A program made the position numbers and the translations under genes. Under the pieces are notes generated by a model that saw only the letters and a program-made list of their open reading frames with translations, had not been told where the DNA came from and searched no databases. From assembly GCA_026120185.1 (NCBI GenBank), contig JANUWF010001281.1, positions 934,501 through 998,500 of the forward strand: a stretch of 64,000 nucleotides of DNA, written 5' to 3'. Shown piece after piece: positions 20,570 through 32,087 of this stretch. Positions within the stretch are counted from its first letter, which is position 1. Each line of letters opens with the position of its first letter. The stretch comes from Voacanga thouarsii (taxonomy: Eukaryota; Streptophyta; Magnoliopsida; Gentianales; Apocynaceae).

Positions 20570-22286
20570 TGTTAGTGTTGTGCCCTAGAGGCAATCACTT
20601 GTACATTATATATGGCACATTTTATTTTAATAAAATACATTATTTATCTTACAGTTTCTTTTGTTTACTTTTAAGTAATATACTTGTTCAATAAAGTCCC
20701 TAGTACAACATTGTGTTAATGAAATCATGATAGAGATCATGATATAAGATTTCTACTATACTGTATAGTGTTAGTACTTAAATAATCCCTAGTCATAGTA
20801 TTAATGAGACAGGACATCATTAATGATTAAGACTAGCACGTGTTAGACTTCCTGATTTGATCAAGCGGTGATTCTCATATCCGTGTGTATTGAGATACTC
20901 AAAGTTAACACATGGATACTTGTTAATGGAACAAGTTCATTGGATGACCTAACTTTGAGATAATCACATGGATAACTATTTAGTGCCAGTGATATAATCT
21001 CAATATAGCAAACGTGCAAGTATTCTTAGACTTGAGATCTCAAAGGTACTTTGTTTGCTGAGCATTGTACTTTGATTCCAATATCTGAAGTTCGATCGAG
21101 GGTTGCCTATGGGATGGATATTGGATACATTGTGAGGTAAACGAAAATAGTTTTGAGGGTCAATAAAGGATTGACCACTCATAATAGTAGGGGCGAATAT
21201 CTCACGGCCACTTGTAGGAATTGCTACTCGAGAAGTCCTTGGCCAAGGCGATTGTTTATTGGAAATAGTTTCAGTTGATACATATCTAGAGTAGTGGGTT
21301 CTTGGTATAAGTACTATTGTATTCGGGCTAGAATTAATTCTGGAAGGAGTTGGCACTAATTCCATACTCCAAACCGAATGAGATATTGTATGGTGAAAGG
21401 AGTTAATTACACTGTAGTTTGTTATTGAAGGGTTCATGTCAAGCCACTTGACTTCCTAGACTCTTGGGTGGTTATGATGTGTTGCTAGATACCGCTCATG
21501 ATCTGGGAATATAGGTTTATCAATTGATGAATTAATAAATCAATCCTGATTAGAATTAATATGATTAATTCTAATTAATTATGGATTATTAATTTCAAAG
21601 ACGTTTGGATTAATTCATGTTCACGACCAATTGACTGGGAAACCTAATAGGTCACACACAATAGATGATTATATACTCAAGATGTTATTTGATAACATAG
21701 TGGGGTTAATTGCGAGAAAGAGAAGTTATTATGGACAAATTATAATTAGTTATAATTTATGGTCCAAATTGTAATTGTGAGAACTTAATGTTTTCAATTA
21801 CAATTAGAGAATTCTAATTGTTTTAGGATTTCAATTTTTTTAGTAAATTTTTTGATTTATATGATGATATAACCGAAACCCTAGGAGGGTGATTCACACA
21901 AAAGAGGAGCAGCCACCAAAAACTCTCTTCTCTCTCTCATTGCTCTTGAAGCAAATAATCCTAGCCACCACTTAGATTTTCTGCTAGCACAGAAAAACTT
22001 CATGCTTGAGTATATCCTCTATGTGGATTACTATTAGAGATAATCACACACTATGATTATAGTGGTTAGACGGTCAACTATCGTGGAGTTTGATCAGGAG
22101 GATTGCTGGATCACGCCTTAACTTGAAGAAGAAAATTTTTGTTCTTCGGACAATCATACAAAGGTAAAAAGCTGTTACCTTTGATCTTTTTATATCTTAT
22201 TTTCCATACATATGTGGATCCTGGGATGGTATCTCGTTTTATTCTTCCGCTGCACCATATATGATATGCGTGAGAGATATCCAACA
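20570..22286 (+). mobile_element. Solo LTR, Copia family A (Angela-like), 1.72 kb
   Basis: This begins TGTTAGTGTTGTGCCCTAGA and ends GATATCCAACA. It is flanked by ATTCA (20565-20569) and CTTTA (22287-22291). The undisturbed viral copy at 6593-7198 has CTTCA at this place, so each flank has one mutation from the original 5 bp duplication. There is no internal domain. It is a member of the same family as 1069-2752 and 47555-49297. Minus ORF 21000-21437 is LTR sequence, not a gene. Confidence 0.92.
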
Positions 22287-22640
22287 CTTTAAAGTCCTTA
22301 AGTTTATCTAACATGTCAGATATGCTACAATAACTCATGATATCATTATCATTATCAGTTTCATTGCCTTCTAATAATACAACATCATATTCTGGTTCTA
22401 TATCTAAGGTTTGGTAGGTGTTTAACCTTTCCCTGTTTACCTTCTTATTTTTGCATCCATATGCAAAATGTCCTATTTCCCCACATATATAACATTTACA
22501 TTTTTTAGAGGTTTATAAGTTTTAAGCTTCCTAATTTGATTCTTTCTTGGGGGTTTTCCTTTTTGATAATATTTACTTCTTTTTAACTTCTTAGTCTTTT
22601 CTAGTTTTCCTGAATAAAAGGATTGGGGAGTTATTATCAT
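22287..22640 (-). pseudogene. EPRV fragment: CCHC finger segment, right of solo LTR
   Basis: The minus frame continues the fragment at 20320-20569 upstream: DMLDKLKDF, the acidic stretch, NTYQTLDIEPEYDVV and an intact finger CYICGEIGHFAYGC, preceded by the Lys-rich tail. It ends near 22640, where plus-strand ORF1 tail sequence starts. Confidence 0.8.
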
Positions 22641-22945
22641 TTTGTGGAAATTGAATCTTCAATAGATAAACATTGTAAAATGATATTTGGATTCTATAAT
22701 GAGTGATCTAATAAATAATCCTAATTATCAATTTACTTTAATAGAAAGCAAAAAATATTTAGAAGAATTTGTAGGTATCTTTGATAAAGATAACATTATA
22801 AATAAGAATATCACGACTCCAAGTGATAAAGTTCTTATTAGGCAAAATAATGTAATAATCCTATTGTTGCTTGAAATAATTAAAAAAAATAGAGACTCTA
22901 ATAAAAGATACTGAAATATCTAATAAATTAAATTTCATTAGTAGA
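22641..22945 (+). pseudogene. EPRV fragments: ORF1 tail and ORF2 (second copy)
   Basis: 22650-22703 repeats the ORF1 end (IDKHCKMI...) with the same ORF1/ORF2 overlap. ORF2 then runs from 22700 (MSDLINNPNYQFTLIESKKY) to a stop at 22912-22914, with the same A-run frameshift position as 12938. It is joined at about 22940 to RNase H codons, skipping all of ORF3 up to that point. Confidence 0.7.
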
Positions 22946-23215
22946 AGTAGATGGAAGTTTGGATGGATGGGAAAGAGTTTTAAAATGGAAACCGTTTAAA
23001 GAAAATAAGCGGAATAATAAAAAAAAAATCAGTAATTACTGCAGCGGCCTGTATAAAAGTAAGGTAACTAATACAGATATTGAAATTTTAGCATGCATAT
23101 TTGTTCTAAAGAAATTCTTTGTTTATCTACGAAATCCTACACGAGAGTTTACTTTAAGAACTAATTGCAAATCAATTGTTTCATTTTATAACAAAATTTC
23201 ATCCTCTTGTTCAAT
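22940..23215 (+). pseudogene. EPRV fragment: RNase H
   Basis: The plus frame begins VEVDGSLDGWERVLKWKP, with the first catalytic Asp in E-V-D-G. It continues with YCSGLYKSK, TDIEILACIFVLKKFFVYL (catalytic Glu) and EFTLRTNCKSIVSFYNK, where the usual R-T-D-C is R-T-N-C, losing another catalytic Asp. The C-terminal part is absent because at about 23200-23215 the minus strand takes over with movement-protein sequence. Confidence 0.85.
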
Positions 23216-23705
23216 TCTTATATAATTACTGAACCTAGTACTAACATTTCCATCAATGTCAGTATAATACTGACCACTAGTTGGAGTTACTAATGGTTTG
23301 TTTAAAATTTTACTACTAATATTCTAGGTTTCTCCTAAAAGATTATAATTTTTTATTTTCTTTCCTGGTAATACTTTTATTCCTTCTACGGCTAAGAATC
23401 TAACTATTTCTATTTCCTTAACCGTATAACCTACATTATTTCTTGAAGTTTTTTTCCCTATGATATTCTGACAAATCAATAGACTTTCAACATTTTCTAT
23501 CATATTATATCCTTTACTTTTGACCACTATTTTAAGGTGTTCATGCATTTGGTCAACGGAAATAGATAAGCTGGTAATATATAAACTATTTGACTATTTT
23601 GACTCATGTCAACTTCCATATTTCCTATGATAGTTGTTATGATATCATTATGCCTTGTATGAAGAAGTCCAATAAAAATTTTACTAAGTTCTAATAGAAG
23701 TCTTG
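23215..23705 (-). pseudogene. EPRV fragment: movement protein C-terminal half
   Basis: The minus frames, with a frameshift near 23535, show NMEVDMSQNSQIVYILPAYL, then KSKGYNMIENVESLLICQNI and NNVGYTVKEIEIVRFLAVEG followed by VLPGKKI. These match the arrangement of badnavirus movement proteins (E-x-D-x-x-x-x-Q-x-V-Y-x-x-P; G-x-x-x-L-P-G-x-K). A tail with TSGQYYTDIDGNVSTRFS follows. Movement proteins act at plasmodesmata; this relic cannot. It ends at a T-rich tract (23706). Confidence 0.75.
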
Positions 23706-23855
23706 ATTTTGTTTTGTTTTGTTTTGTTTTTTGTTTTTTTTTTTTTTTTGTGAAAAACCCCAAGAGGAATCACCCTTACAACTCTCTCAAGAGTTCTTGA
23801 ATTTTAAAATGTCGAATGTCTCAAAGTTGTGTTTACAAGAGCTATATATATATAT

Positions 23856-23898
<43 letters not shown>

Positions 23899-24380
23899 TG
23901 CCTTGTGCTAAACTAAGTAGTAAACAAAACATAGAAATTAGATGGCCTTAATATATGCTTTTAGGCCTTAAAACTTGATACAGACCATGAAAAATAAAAT
24001 TACATTAAAACTAAGCAAAACAAGTCAAAATGGGGCTGGTCGACATAGATTGGTGCCAGTTTGGTTAGGATGAGCCAGAGGCGAAGTTGGTGTCAGCTAA
24101 TTTCTGGAATTAGCCGATTGCCAAATAGTAACAAGCCGGATCCAGTTGGCTTGGATAGGCCGACGCCACCATCCCAGGCACTCCTCAGTTCTCTCTCACG
24201 TAGCACTATTTTCTCGTCAGTTTCCTTGATATTTTGTACCCTGTTCTTAACCTCCGTTATTATCTTAGGTATTTTCTTGACCCTCCAAATGGTTTTGAAG
24301 CCATACCTGTTTTCTTTTGATGCGTTCCTAGATTACATTCCATTATTATCTCCTTTAATTTCTAATCCTTGGTGATGTGC
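23706..24380. other. Unassigned region with poly-T/GTTTT and (TA)n tracts
   Basis: No coding domain is visible. A (GTTTT)n/poly-T tract lies at 23706-23750 and a (TA)n tract with CA interruptions at 23843-23896. The segment 24010-24180 has the GC-rich, GCC/GGC-rich character of the Gypsy LTR blocks at 4420-4560 and 17985-18250, so this may be a remnant of a related LTR. The link to a specific element is uncertain. Confidence 0.4.
23843..23896. repeat. (TA)n microsatellite
   Basis: TA repeats, with ACATACA interrupting near 23858-23864. Confidence 0.97.
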
Positions 24381-25499
24381 TTACTTTTTCCTCCTCAAGG
24401 ATTATTAGTCCTTTTATGCTTATTTGGCCCTTTCCTTCTTAACCTATTTCTTCACAATCTTCTTGGTCCTTGGTTTGTTAAATTTGTTGCGTTGAAACCT
24501 CTTGTAAATTGATCTTACCCAAGGAGTCATGAGTTGTGTCCTTGTATTCCTCCCCTCTTCTTTGGATTAGCCATCATACCAGGGACAATTCCTATCAAAT
24601 CCCTCTTCTTTAGGTTGCTTCATCTGTGAATTAATGTGCCAAAGTGCTTGAATAGATTTCCTTGCATTACAATTCAAAATAAGAATTTTGTTGTGAAGAA
24701 AAAACTTTTGGCCTTTAGACCTTGCCAACTTCTTTTTTTCTCTCTTCGCAACCTACACCTTTCCTCTCATTTTGCATTTACTCTCCTTTTTCATACTCTT
24801 CTTGATCTTACCTCTCATTACCTAAGCATGCACTCTTGTTTTATCTCCATACTCCATTTTTTGTTCTCTTTTTTCTTTTAGTTGTATTTGTATTTGAAGC
24901 TCTACTTTTTCTTCATCCTCTTTTGCTTTTCTCTGATTTTTTTTCTCTCTTGCTCTTGTTTTGCCCTCTTCTTTTTGTTCTCTTTTTGTTTTAACTTCCT
25001 CTCTCAAAATATTTTGATCTTTTACAACCTTAATTGGGGATATAGGATAAAATATAAATTTCTTTCCTTCATTACACAAAGAATAGGCATTCTTCTTTCC
25101 ATTATGAACTACCTCCCTATCATATAGCTAAGGTCTTCCCAATAATATATGCCTAATATGCAAAGGGAATACATCACACACAAATTTATCTTTATATCCT
25201 TTTATGACAAATATTATCTTGACTTCTTTGTTCACCTTCATTTCTCCATAATTGTTGAACCATTGAAGCTTGTAAGGTTTAGGGTGTTTTAAAGCCTCCA
25301 TTCCCAATTCCTTCACCAATATACCACTAATAATATTCTTACAACTCCCTCTATCAATAATAAAACTATATGGTCTTTGTTTAATTTGACACTTTAATAA
25401 AAGATATTCTCTCTTTGTACATCCTCTTTCACTTCAACCACACACTCATTTACAACTTTCCTCATAACAGCAACCAAAGAACATGGTCTCTTAAGTGTA
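24381..25499 (-). pseudogene. Ty3/Gypsy aspartic protease and charged spacer
   Basis: The minus strand has the pattern of plant Gypsy proteases: IIDRGSCKNIISGILVKELG, HPKPYKLQWFNNYGEMKVNK and CDVFPLHIRHILLGRP (25128-25440). The active-site box is D-R-G where this lineage normally has D-G/S-G. After it comes a long Lys/Glu-rich spacer (about 24822-25079), as in the related element at 30613-31092. No RT follows within this segment. It is part of a minus-strand Gypsy element continuing at 26904-27125, 32088-32619 and 36862-37400, split by three insertions. Confidence 0.75.
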
Positions 25500-26903
25500 T
25501 CTAATAAGGGCAAAATTTATCTATATTTTTCTAGTTATTTGAGGGTGTTTTGTGATACATTTGTTGTAATAACTAGGTATATTCCTTTATATTTGATATT
25601 TTATCCTTCGAAAGGTGTTTTGGACTTTTATTGTAGAAAATGATAAAAAAAACATCGAAATTGTCGCTGTCAGAGCACGATCAGTGCCTACCGTGACCCA
25701 CAGAACTGGCACCGGCCCTAATTTTGAACAAATAGGGGATTTTTGGAGAAAAAAATAGAGCACGATCGGGCCAACCAGAGCACGGTTGGAGCTGACCATG
25801 CCAAACAGAGCTGGAGCCAGAGCCGGAGCTAGGGCCGACATCGGCTCTGCTCTGTCCCATGTCAGCGAGCTTTCAAATTATATGTGAAATTGCTAATTTC
25901 TCAATAGTTTTGATATTTTCCAATCTCTACTCGGCCTAGAATTCTTAGGGAACAAATTTTAGCCTCTTGAAGGCCTAGTTAAACAAGAAAAACACAAGAC
26001 AAATGTGTGAATCCAAAAGTTACCAATCACTCAAAAAAGGGGGAGATTCGTCATTAAAGGGGCATTGTTCAAAAGAGGATTTCGGGAGAAGAATAAGGGC
26101 TTGTCTATGAGTTCTATCTTTTATGCTTTATTTACTTTTCTAAAACAATGATGTGCCTAATGTTTGGATTGTAATTGGATATTATTTTGAAAATTATGAT
26201 TTTGAATTAACTGGAATTTTTTTTTATCAATTTATTGTTATTCTTGGTATTTGATTACTTGTTATCAGTAGTTATTGATGTGTTTTCTTCTAATTGAATT
26301 GGGAAACGATGTTAGGAGTTCATTGCATTAATTTCGCATTTGTTAGATCTTAATAGACTTAGAAAATAAAGTTAAAATTAAAGAACTAAAGTAATCAAAG
26401 ATTAGGTGATTTCGCCTAGATTATAGGGTCATTAACTAATTTCATGTTTCTAAGGTATGAGTTTAATGCATCTTTTGGCTATTTTAGTGCGATTGGAAAA
26501 TCTAGTAATTTAAACAAGGAATAGTGGTTTCATAGATTGGGAAAGAAGTAGAGCCTACATAAGTGAATTCATGACTTAGGAAACGATTAGATTTTACTTA
26601 AGTTCCTTTATGATGTCAAGTTGATAATTGATTGTGATGAATGCTAAGTGATTCAATATTATGTTTTAAAGATAATTATCTAGTTACATGAAATGGCATT
26701 CTTGATTTGGTTGGTTAAACAATGAATGAAAAATGATTAGTGTGTACTTGTTCCTTTGAGGTTTGATATTCGTTAATTCCCTATATTATACTTGTGATGA
26801 GTATACTTGTTCGTCTGTGTAATTTGGGATTAATGTTTTAATTAAAACTTGGCACAGGGATAGATTAAATTTTAATGATTTTTATATACCTAAAATTTAC
26901 GCA
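25500..26903 (+). mobile_element. Solo Gypsy LTR (Athila/Tat-like, diverged)
   Basis: This is similar along its length to 17808-19335: CTAATAAGGGCAAAATTT near the start, TTTTGTGATACATTTGTTG at about 25548, the GC-rich CCGGCC/GAGC block at 25670-25860, GGGGGAGATTCGTCATTAAA near 26040, and a CCTAAAATTTACGCA end. Terminal bases are degraded and I cannot define a duplication. It interrupts the minus-strand Gypsy element. Confidence 0.75.
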
Positions 26904-27125
26904 TAGTATCCCCATTTTTTCCATTCATTCTAATTTCTCTACTAGAGTTGGTGTCCCTTCGCATTGTTGAACTAGATGGCCTATTCACCCTAATCTCACT
27001 TCTTCTCATTTGTTCTTGTACCACCTTTAACCAACTCTTCTTTCTCCCCTTTTGTTGATGTGATCTTTCTCCTACTTCATAAGTACTTGAAGTATTTTTG
27101 GGACCTTCATCCATAGTATGTATTT
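26904..27125 (-). pseudogene. Gypsy internal fragment between insertions
   Basis: The minus frame is hydrophilic (DEGPKNTSSTYEVGERSHQQ, then WLKVVQEQMRRSE), consistent with the gag-protease linker of the split Gypsy element. There is no domain signature of its own. Confidence 0.5.
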
Positions 27126-28156
27126 TGATAGGAATCCATCCAAGTAATATGTTAAAGCTAAAAAAGAGGGACAGAACTACAAGCCACATTTCATGGAACC
27201 TTGGAAGAATCCAAGACATGGGAGCTTACAAGGGAGGATTTAAGCAAAACCATTTAACAAACCAAGGAACATGAAGAGTGTGAAAAGATGGATGCCAAAG
27301 AAATGGCCCAAGAGAGTTGCATTTACACAAGAACTTATGTAGAGGGCCAAAGGAGTATAAGAGGGGGCTAAAAGGACAAGAAAAAGTAAGATGTGTGGAA
27401 CCAAGACATACCTGGCACTGAGAAAACTAGTACACCTAGCGCCAGGTACACTCTGGAGCAGTTGCTCCGTTCCAGAGCACACCTGGCGCCAAGCCCAGTA
27501 CACCTGGCACCAGGTACCTTCGGGCCATGCCCATTTTGTTGAATTTTCTTATTTTATTTTTTTTAGTTTCTAAATTAATTTCCATGACTTTTATTATGTA
27601 ATAGGGATATTTTAGACTATTTAAAGGTTTAAATAGCTGAGATTTCATCTCACTTTAGTTAGGTTTAGATGCCTAAATTTATGACATTATAATATTTCAA
27701 ATATAACTTGAATATTTTATTGAAATAAAAAAGGCACTCTTGAGAAAGTTCTTTGGGGGTTCTTCCATGAAAGCCAAGACCAATATTAGGATTCCATTCC
27801 TTGTCTTATATTTAAGTCTATAAACTCTTAAGATAGATCAAACTAACCTATCAAAATAGAATCTTAGATTATAGATAATCTAAGACTCTTGTTAGAGGTA
27901 AAGTTGGTTGCCTAAATCATCTTCTTCAAAGTGTTCTTGATTTCTTTTTGAATCAAGGGTCTTTAGTTGTGATTTGGATTACTTAATTCTTATTTCTACT
28001 TTCTAAGTTGTTTATTTTGGCTTAGGGTCCTAGTATTTGAATTAGGTGCCTTGTTATTTTACAAAACTCACTATTTTGAGCTCCTACATAGATCTTGTAT
28101 GTTGCCCTAAATTTAGCTACGAACTTCAATAGAAAATCAACCCCAAGGTCATAACA
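27126..28156 (+). mobile_element. 5' LTR of the gag-protease element
   Basis: 1031 bp, paired with 31071-32087. It contains a GC-rich palindromic block (27424-27525) with repeated CACCTGGCGCCA-type motifs and a stem CTCTGGA...TCCAGAG around 27449-27477. The 27240-27650 ORFs on either strand are LTR sequence and not genes. Confidence 0.88.
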
Positions 28157-29187
28157 AATAATTTGGTATCCGAGAGAGGAAAGCTTTGATTCTTATCAAG
28201 GCTTGGTTCTTCAAGACAAAGGCTTCAAATTTTCAAGAAAAACAGAACAAAAACGTCACTAATGAAGGTGCTTCAAAAAGGTCTTCAAAACATTGATTTT
28301 TCTTGTTGAAAAATTGATCTTGTATGTTGAGTTGATGTTTGAGTAGCTATTTGAATTTTTAAATTGCATAAATCTTGTGGTTTTTTAGGTTTATTTACAG
28401 CAAATTTGTTGAGCAAAAAAAGAATCCCATAACTCATTTTTATGCTAAATTTGTGAACTAAAAAACTCATATTTTTTACTTCTACTTGTTGAGAAATTAT
28501 TTTTTTATGTTAGTATAATCATTGAGGATTAATTTTTCTTGTGATTCTTGAGTTTTTGTATTTTTACAAGTGTAAAAATTTTGAAAACCGTTGGGTTACA
28601 AGGTTGCACCTCAAGTGTTTGATATTGCTTGAGTAAACTATTCACTTGAGATTGTGGCTAAAAATTTTTATCAACACTTCTATAATTGGTTAGCTATTGT
28701 TTTCAAGTATCTTGGGGACATTGCTTGTCCAATTGACCTCATTATATTAGTTGAATTCTTACCCTTGTTCTTGAATGGTATGTTTCTTGAACTTTTAGTG
28801 TTTTATTGAAATTCTTGTTAGGACTTGTCCATTCACCCACTCCCTAGTCAATTTTGTTGAGTTTCTTAAATTCATTTAATTTCCTTAATTGATATAAACT
28901 CCTTAAGGCTCATTATTGTGTGTTGATCAACTTCCACCGTTATCTAGTTGATTGTCCTTAGAGAGTTAATACACTTGTCAAAGTTTGGACTAATTCTTAA
29001 ACAATTGGGGAGATTTTTGTGGGAAGAACTTGTTGAGCACTTAAGTGAATTAAAAAAAGCAAGAGGGTGAGCCTATTGATATAAAAGCCAAAGAGAGTTA
29101 AACAAGAGGGTGAGTGCATGCACGTAAGGGAGTGCTTGTGAGGAATATTTCTTCTATCTAAACCATCCAAGTAAAATCCCAGGAAAA
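28157..29187 (+). other. 5' untranslated leader of the gag-protease element
   Basis: About 1 kb, AT-rich, non-coding in all frames, from the primer binding site to the gag start. No other element is recognisable. Confidence 0.6.
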
Positions 29188-30201
29188 ATGTCCCAAGACT
29201 CTTTTGAAATTCGAGCTGCCTTTGAAACTCTCAATGCAAAAATGAAAGATTGGGATGATGGAGTCCATAAGGAAGATTACAGATGACAAAACCAGGGAAA
29301 CAAGATTAGAATGAAAAGGTGAGATAAAGATGAGGGAGATAGAGAGTTGAGGCATATCAAAATGAAAGTACCCCTCTTCCAAGGTAAAAGTGACCCAGGA
29401 AGCTTATTTTGAGTAGGAAAGGAGGATGGAGATTTTATTTGACTGCATGAGTATAGTGAGCGGAACAAGGTTAAATTGGTCATTTCAAGTTTTCTTGAGT
29501 ATGCTTTAGTGTGGTGGGACCAAGTACCATCCCAAAGAAGGAGAATAGGGGATCAACTGGTTGCCACTTGGGAATTGTTAAGGAACTTGATGAGAGGGAG
29601 ATTTGTATCCCTACACTACTATAATGAACTTTACCAAAAGTTGCATGTGCTTAGACAATGAAATAAAAATGTAGAGGATTTTCATAAGAAATTGGAGGTA
29701 ACCTTGATGAGGACTAACATTATTGAGGATGTGAGGGCTACAAAAGTAAGGTTTTTGATTGGGTTGAATAGGGACATAGCAAATGTGGTTGAATTATATT
29801 CTTATAAGATATTGGAAGAGATGGTGCATATGGCCATTAAAATTGAGGGACAACTCAAAAGGAAGTCACACCCCAAAAAAACCATCTACACCAATCCTAT
29901 TTTCGGCCACCAACATAAAGAAAAGGAAGAGCAACTAAAACCACAAAAACCACTAAGAGAACCCTACAAACCTAGAGAAGAATGGGCAAAGGATAAGGGG
30001 AAAGGTATTAAGAGAACTCCAAGGACTAGAGACATCAAATGCTTCAAATGCTTAGGCTATAAGCACACCTTATATAAGTGTCCATCCAAAAAATTGATGT
30101 ATACCAATACCCAAGGAGAGAAAACTAGTGGGGAAGAGGATTGTGGAGATGAGAAACAAAATGAGGGGCATAATGGTGATGATAATTCCAGTGACGAATG
30201 A
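29188..30201 (+). pseudogene. Gypsy gag (Retrotrans_gag) with zinc knuckle, several stops
   Basis: Gag begins MSQDSFEIRAAFETLNAKMK. In-frame stops lie near 29284, 29410 and 29660. The capsid region is recognisable (EYALVWWDQVPSQ, LLRNLMRGRFVSLHYYNELY, KVRFLIGLNRDIANVVELYS), followed by a basic tract and an intact CCHC knuckle, C-x2-C-x4-H-x4-C (30040-30081). The frame from 29692 is open to TGA 30199-30201. It is the same frame as the following protease, so one point mutation separates gag and protease. Confidence 0.88.
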
Positions 30202-30594
30202 ATGGTTGTGCCACCTTTTTACTCATTAGCTATAGTCACAATTAAGGAAATGGGAACTTGTGTTGTAGGAGACATTTGTGATGATGAAGTGAAAAAGCGC
30301 CTACAAAGAAACAATATTTTCTACTCCCATTACCTTATCAACCAAAAGCCATGTGTTGCTATTATTGATGGAGGGAGCTTTACCAATATTGTGAGTGCTA
30401 GTCTTGTGGAAGAATTGGATCTATATATGATAAAACACCCCAACCCCTATAGATTGCAATGGTTCCATGATAGTGGAAAGTTGAGAGTGAACAAACAAGT
30501 GTTGTTGACAATTGCAATGGGGAAGTATCAAGATGAAATTGTTTGTGATGTAATCTCTATACAAGCTAGCCACTTAATTTTAGGAAGGTCATGA
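30202..30594 (+). pseudogene. Gypsy aspartic protease
   Basis: In frame after gag. The active site is IIDGGSFTNIVSASLVEELD (Asp codon near 30367). HPNPYRLQWFHDSGKLRVNK and CDVISIQASHLILGRS follow, the typical plant Gypsy protease order. A TGA at 30592-30594 replaces the Trp expected after G-R-S/P. The domain is otherwise complete. Confidence 0.85.
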
Positions 30595-31092
30595 CAATGT
30601 GATCGGAGTATATTGCATGATAGAAGGAGAAATTCCTACTTGGTTATTAAGGGAAGCAAGCTATATACTCTTCTACCCCTACCCCTAAGTGAGGTGAGAG
30701 AAGTGCAAAGAAAAATGAGGGACAATGAGAAAAAGAAGAGTGTAGTAGGAGACCTTCCAAAGGAAAAGAATGAGAGGAAAAATGATGAGGGAAAAGAAAG
30801 AATGCAAAAGGAGACCTTAAAACAAGAGAGAATGAAGAAGGAAAATGAAAAGAGGAGAGAAGATGTGGACAAAATGAGAGTGGCTCTTTTGTGCTTAAAA
30901 GATGAAAACAAAGAGGGAGAAGCTACAAAAAAGAAGAGTGAAGAAGAGAGGAAGTATGCACTTTATGTGGGGGAGCATAAACTAACATTTTATCTTCACA
31001 AAAAAACTTCTTGTTTGAAATCTTATGTAAGTGCTCATTCAAAGACGAATTCATCCAAAAAAGGGGAAAATGATAGGAATCCATCCAAGTAA
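30595..31092 (+). pseudogene. Lys/Glu-rich region downstream of protease
   Basis: This continues the same frame after one stop. After LPLPLSEVREVQRKMRD come about 90 residues dominated by K, E, R and M, predicted coiled coil, then a short ordinary tail that runs 21 bases into the 3' LTR. The equivalent spacer is present in the related element at 24822-25079 (minus). In complete elements RT would follow; here the polypurine tract follows. Confidence 0.7.
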
Positions 31093-32087
31093 TATGTTAA
31101 AGCTAAAGAAGGGGGATGGAACTACAAGCCACACTTCATGGCACTTTGGAAGAATCCAAGACATGGGAGCTTACAAAGGAGGATTGAAGTAAAACCATTC
31201 AACAAGCCAAGGAACATGAAGAGTGTGAAGAGATTGCTGCTAAAGAGAAGGACCAAGAAAGCTGCATTTGCACAAAAACTCGTGTGGAGGGCCAAATAAG
31301 CACGAGAGGGGGCTGAAAGGATAAGAAAAAGCCAGCTGTGTGGAACTAGGTACACTGGTACACCTAGCGCCAGGTACACTCTGGAGGAGTTGCTCCGTTC
31401 TAGAACACACCTGGTGCCAGGCCCAATACACTTGGCGTCAGGTACCTTCGTGCCATGTCCAGTTTTGCTAAATTTTCTTGTTTTGTTTTATTTTAGTTTC
31501 TAACTTAATTTTCATGACTTTTATTATGTAAAAAGGTTATTTTGGACCATTTAAAGGCTTAAATAATTGAGATTTCATCTCACTTTAGTTAGGTTTAGAT
31601 GCCTTATATATGGTATTATAACATTTCAAATGTAACTTGGATATTTTATTGAAATTTAAAAAACACCCTTGAGAGAGTTCTTTGAGGGTTCTTCTATGAA
31701 GGCCAAGACCAATCTTAGGATTCCATTCCTTATCTTAGATTTGATTCTATAAACTCTTAAAGATTGATCAAACTAACCTATCAAAATAGAATATTTGGTT
31801 ATAGATAATCTAAGGTTCTTGTTAGAGGTAAAGTTGATTGTCTAAATCATCTTCTTCAAAGTGTTCTTGGTATCTTTTTGATTCAAGGGTCTTTGGTTGT
31901 GATTTGGATGGCTTGATTCTCATTTTTAGTGTTCTAAATTTTTTATTTTGGCTTAGGATCCTAATATTTGAATTAGGTGTCTTGTTATTTTACAAAACTC
32001 ACTGTTTTAAGCTCCTATATGGGTCTTGTATATTACCCTAAATTTAGTCACGAAATTCGATAGAAAATCAACCATAAGGTCATATCA
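31071..32087 (+). mobile_element. 3' LTR of the gag-protease element
   Basis: 1017 bp, paired with 27126-28156. The palindromic GC-rich block is kept at about 31358-31450, including the CTCTGGA...TTCTAGA stem with one change. Confidence 0.88.

Larger units (their letters stand above)
27126..32087 (+). mobile_element. Non-autonomous LTR element with gag and protease only (TR-GAG type), 4.96 kb
   Basis: The element has two LTRs: 27126-28156 and 31071-32087. Both begin TGATAGGAATCC and end with CATAACA/CATATCA. Flanks are TATTT (27121-27125) and CATTT (32088-32092), one mismatch. The polypurine tract AAAAAAGGGGAAAA precedes the 3' LTR. A diverged primer binding site (TGGTATCCGAGAG, 28164 onward) follows the 5' LTR. 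The 2.9 kb internal region encodes gag, a zinc knuckle, a protease and a charged tail, and lacks RT, RNase H and integrase. The first ~140 bp of the LTRs differ at about 12 places, so it is not recent. It is inserted in the minus-strand Gypsy element. Confidence 0.88.

Noticed and set aside
21000..21437. 145-codon minus ORF as a gene
   Set aside because: It lies wholly within the family A solo LTR, and other copies (2078-2362, 48051-48263) have different broken frames at the same place.
23719..23916. Plus ORF with poly-Phe and Ile-Tyr repeats
   Set aside because: It comes from poly-T and (TA)n tracts.
27391..27573. ORFs across the palindromic LTR block on both strands
   Set aside because: Similar frames appear in both LTRs because of the shared sequence, with no domain and different ends; LTR sequence, not genes.
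30636..30911. Minus-strand hydrophobic ORF resembling a membrane protein
   Set aside because: It is the antisense of the Lys/Glu-rich tail of the gag-protease element; such composition gives Phe/Ser/Leu-rich antisense frames automatically.
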